Below are positions 63,329-64,000 of a stretch of 64,000 bases of DNA, in pieces. This DNA is from Actinomycetales bacterium. Its GTDB lineage: Bacteria > Actinomycetota > Actinomycetes > S36-B12 > UBA5976. The notes under the pieces were generated by a model. That model was not told the origin of the DNA. It saw nothing but the letters and a program-made list of their open reading frames with translations, and searched no databases. How positions within the stretch are numbered: position 1 is the stretch's first letter; each line of letters starts with the position of its first letter. The DNA lies in the NCBI GenBank assembly GCA_027484085.1, contig JAIXQF010000004.1:444162-508161 (forward strand), given 5' to 3'. The position numbers were made by a program, and so were the translations under genes.

Positions 63329-63782
63329 TTACTCAGAAGAAAGCATTCTCAACTTCTTGGGACCTTACAAGGGAGAAGCCTCAGCTATTCTGCGCTCTTT
63401 GCAATTGGTGCAGGAGCTACTTGGCTATGTACCCGATAGCGCGCTGGATTTAATTGCCAAGAATTCCAACGTTTCCCGCGCTGAGGTTTATGGCGTATTC
63501 ACTTTTTACAGTGACTTCCGATCGACTCCGCCAGCCAAGGTTGTTGTAAAGGTGTGCGTTGCCGAAGCCTGCCAAGCATCTGGAAGCGCTCAACTAATTT
63601 CTGAATTGCACGACAAGGGGTATGACATCCATAAGGGAAACATCAAGGATGACATTCAAATGGAGCAAACATTTTGTCTAGGAAATTGTGCGCTTGGCCC
63701 CTCGGCAATGGTTAATGGTGCACCGATTGGCAGAGCCACATGCGAGCGGATCTTTTCGGCAACATCAGCGGTGACAGCATGA
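63321..63782 (+). CDS. fdsG: NuoE-like [2Fe-2S] subunit of formate dehydrogenase
   Basis: A 153-residue thioredoxin-fold ferredoxin-like subunit. The start is GTG 63321 (VSNYSEESILNFLG) with GGAG upstream, overlapping the DUF1638 stop. Four Cys ligands are present: C-x4-C in VCVAEACQAS and C-x3-C in FCLGNCALGP. The helical part LQLVQELLGYVPDSALDLIA is typical of NuoE/FdsG. Coupled by ATGA overlap to an FdsB/NuoF start, it is part of an NAD+-dependent formate dehydrogenase, the last step of methyl oxidation, whose catalytic subunit must lie beyond the window. Confidence 0.92.
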   Translation: MSNYSEESILNFLGPYKGEASAILRSLQLVQELLGYVPDSALDLIAKNSNVSRAEVYGVFTFYSDFRSTPPAKVVVKVCVAEACQASGSAQLISELHDKGYDIHKGNIKDDIQMEQTFCLGNCALGPSAMVNGAPIGRATCERIFSATSAVTA

Positions 63783-64000
63783 CAAAAGTTTTCGTGCCAA
63801 TGGATTCGGCAGCCCTATCAATGGGAGCAAATGAAGTCGCTCAGGCGATTTCCGAGCACGCTGCTAAAAATGGACTTGACGTAACAATCGTTCGAAATGG
63901 TTCCCGGGGAATGCTTTGGCTCGAGCCACTGGTAGAAGTCGAAACCCCTGCCGGACGAGTTGGTTATGCAAATGTTTCTGCTGATCAAATTCCAGAACTC
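63779..64000 (+). CDS. fdsB: FdsB/NuoF-like subunit, N-terminus only
   Basis: Starts with ATG 63779 overlapping fdsG by 4 bases and stays open to the window edge, 74 codons. The product MTKVFVPMDSAALSMGANEVAQAI is the type of N-terminal thioredoxin-like domain that precedes the NuoF-type FMN/NADH domain in soluble formate dehydrogenases (FdsB). The [4Fe-4S] and FMN parts are beyond the edge. Confidence 0.8.
   Translation, partial: MTKVFVPMDSAALSMGANEVAQAISEHAAKNGLDVTIVRNGSRGMLWLEPLVEVETPAGRVGYANVSADQIPEL

Overview
The window comes from a moderately low-GC (by eye mid-40s %) actinobacterium-like genome. Genes are tightly packed with many ATGA overlaps and GTG starts. Lipoproteins, a homodimeric AceE-like E1, a WrbA-type flavoprotein and IclR/GntR regulators fit a free-living planktonic actinobacterium (Nanopelagicales-like is my guess, not provable here). 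There are no rRNA genes, IS elements, phage genes or CRISPR arrays. One tRNA-Lys(CTT) is present.

Region A (1-4287): a minus-strand catabolic run of an AA_synth (DUF1185) protein, an alpha/beta hydrolase, a luciferase-like monooxygenase and an aldehyde dehydrogenase cut by the window edge, preceded by a low-molecular-weight tyrosine phosphatase. Region B (4294-9032): small housekeeping or surface genes: DUF4287/DUF1801 protein, a collagen-like secreted protein, a LuxR-type regulator across an intergenic region with an 11-bp phased repeat, a lipoprotein, DUF805, tRNA-Lys and an EamA transporter.

Region C (9076-37600): a large apparent regulon. Seven copies of a palindrome TTGTATACAA (or close variants) lie in front of nearly every operon here: RutD-like/acyl-CoA dehydrogenase, RutA, HMG-CoA-lyase-like/WrbA/FMN reductase/GntR, a CaiB CoA-transferase, a nitrilase-type amidase, a sugar-type ABC transporter, a nine-gene operon from an isochorismatase-type amidase to a GT20 glycosyltransferase (including selD), and an acyl-CoA dehydrogenase/MFS/AceE-like/EamA operon. 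RutA (pyrimidine ring-opening monooxygenase) with flavin reductase, two amidases and CoA-ester enzymes suggests uptake and breakdown of an N-heterocyclic or cyclic-amide compound. The substrate is unknown. The transporter ATPase carries a very unusual C-terminal extension with five W-x-P-H-x-x-G repeats.

Region D (37626-64000): choline/glycine betaine and one-carbon metabolism. Choline dehydrogenase, betaine aldehyde dehydrogenase and an OpuA-type betaine ABC transporter feed glycine betaine in. A non-pyrrolysine MttB-family methyltransferase, a corrinoid protein, a methyl-THF methyltransferase and a RamA-like corrinoid reactivase can take one methyl group to tetrahydrofolate. A dimethylglycine/sarcosine dehydrogenase and the four-subunit sarcosine oxidase (SoxBDAG) can remove the other two as methylene-THF. 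MetF with MetV, FolD, formate-THF ligase and an NAD-type formate dehydrogenase (FdsG, start of FdsB) would oxidise all these methyl groups to CO2, with ATP from formyl-THF. Two IclR regulators, each with a palindrome next to it, probably control the two halves. An anaerobe-style corrinoid demethylation system next to an oxygen-dependent sarcosine oxidase is the most coherent unusual system in the window. The TTGTATACAA regulon is the most open one.
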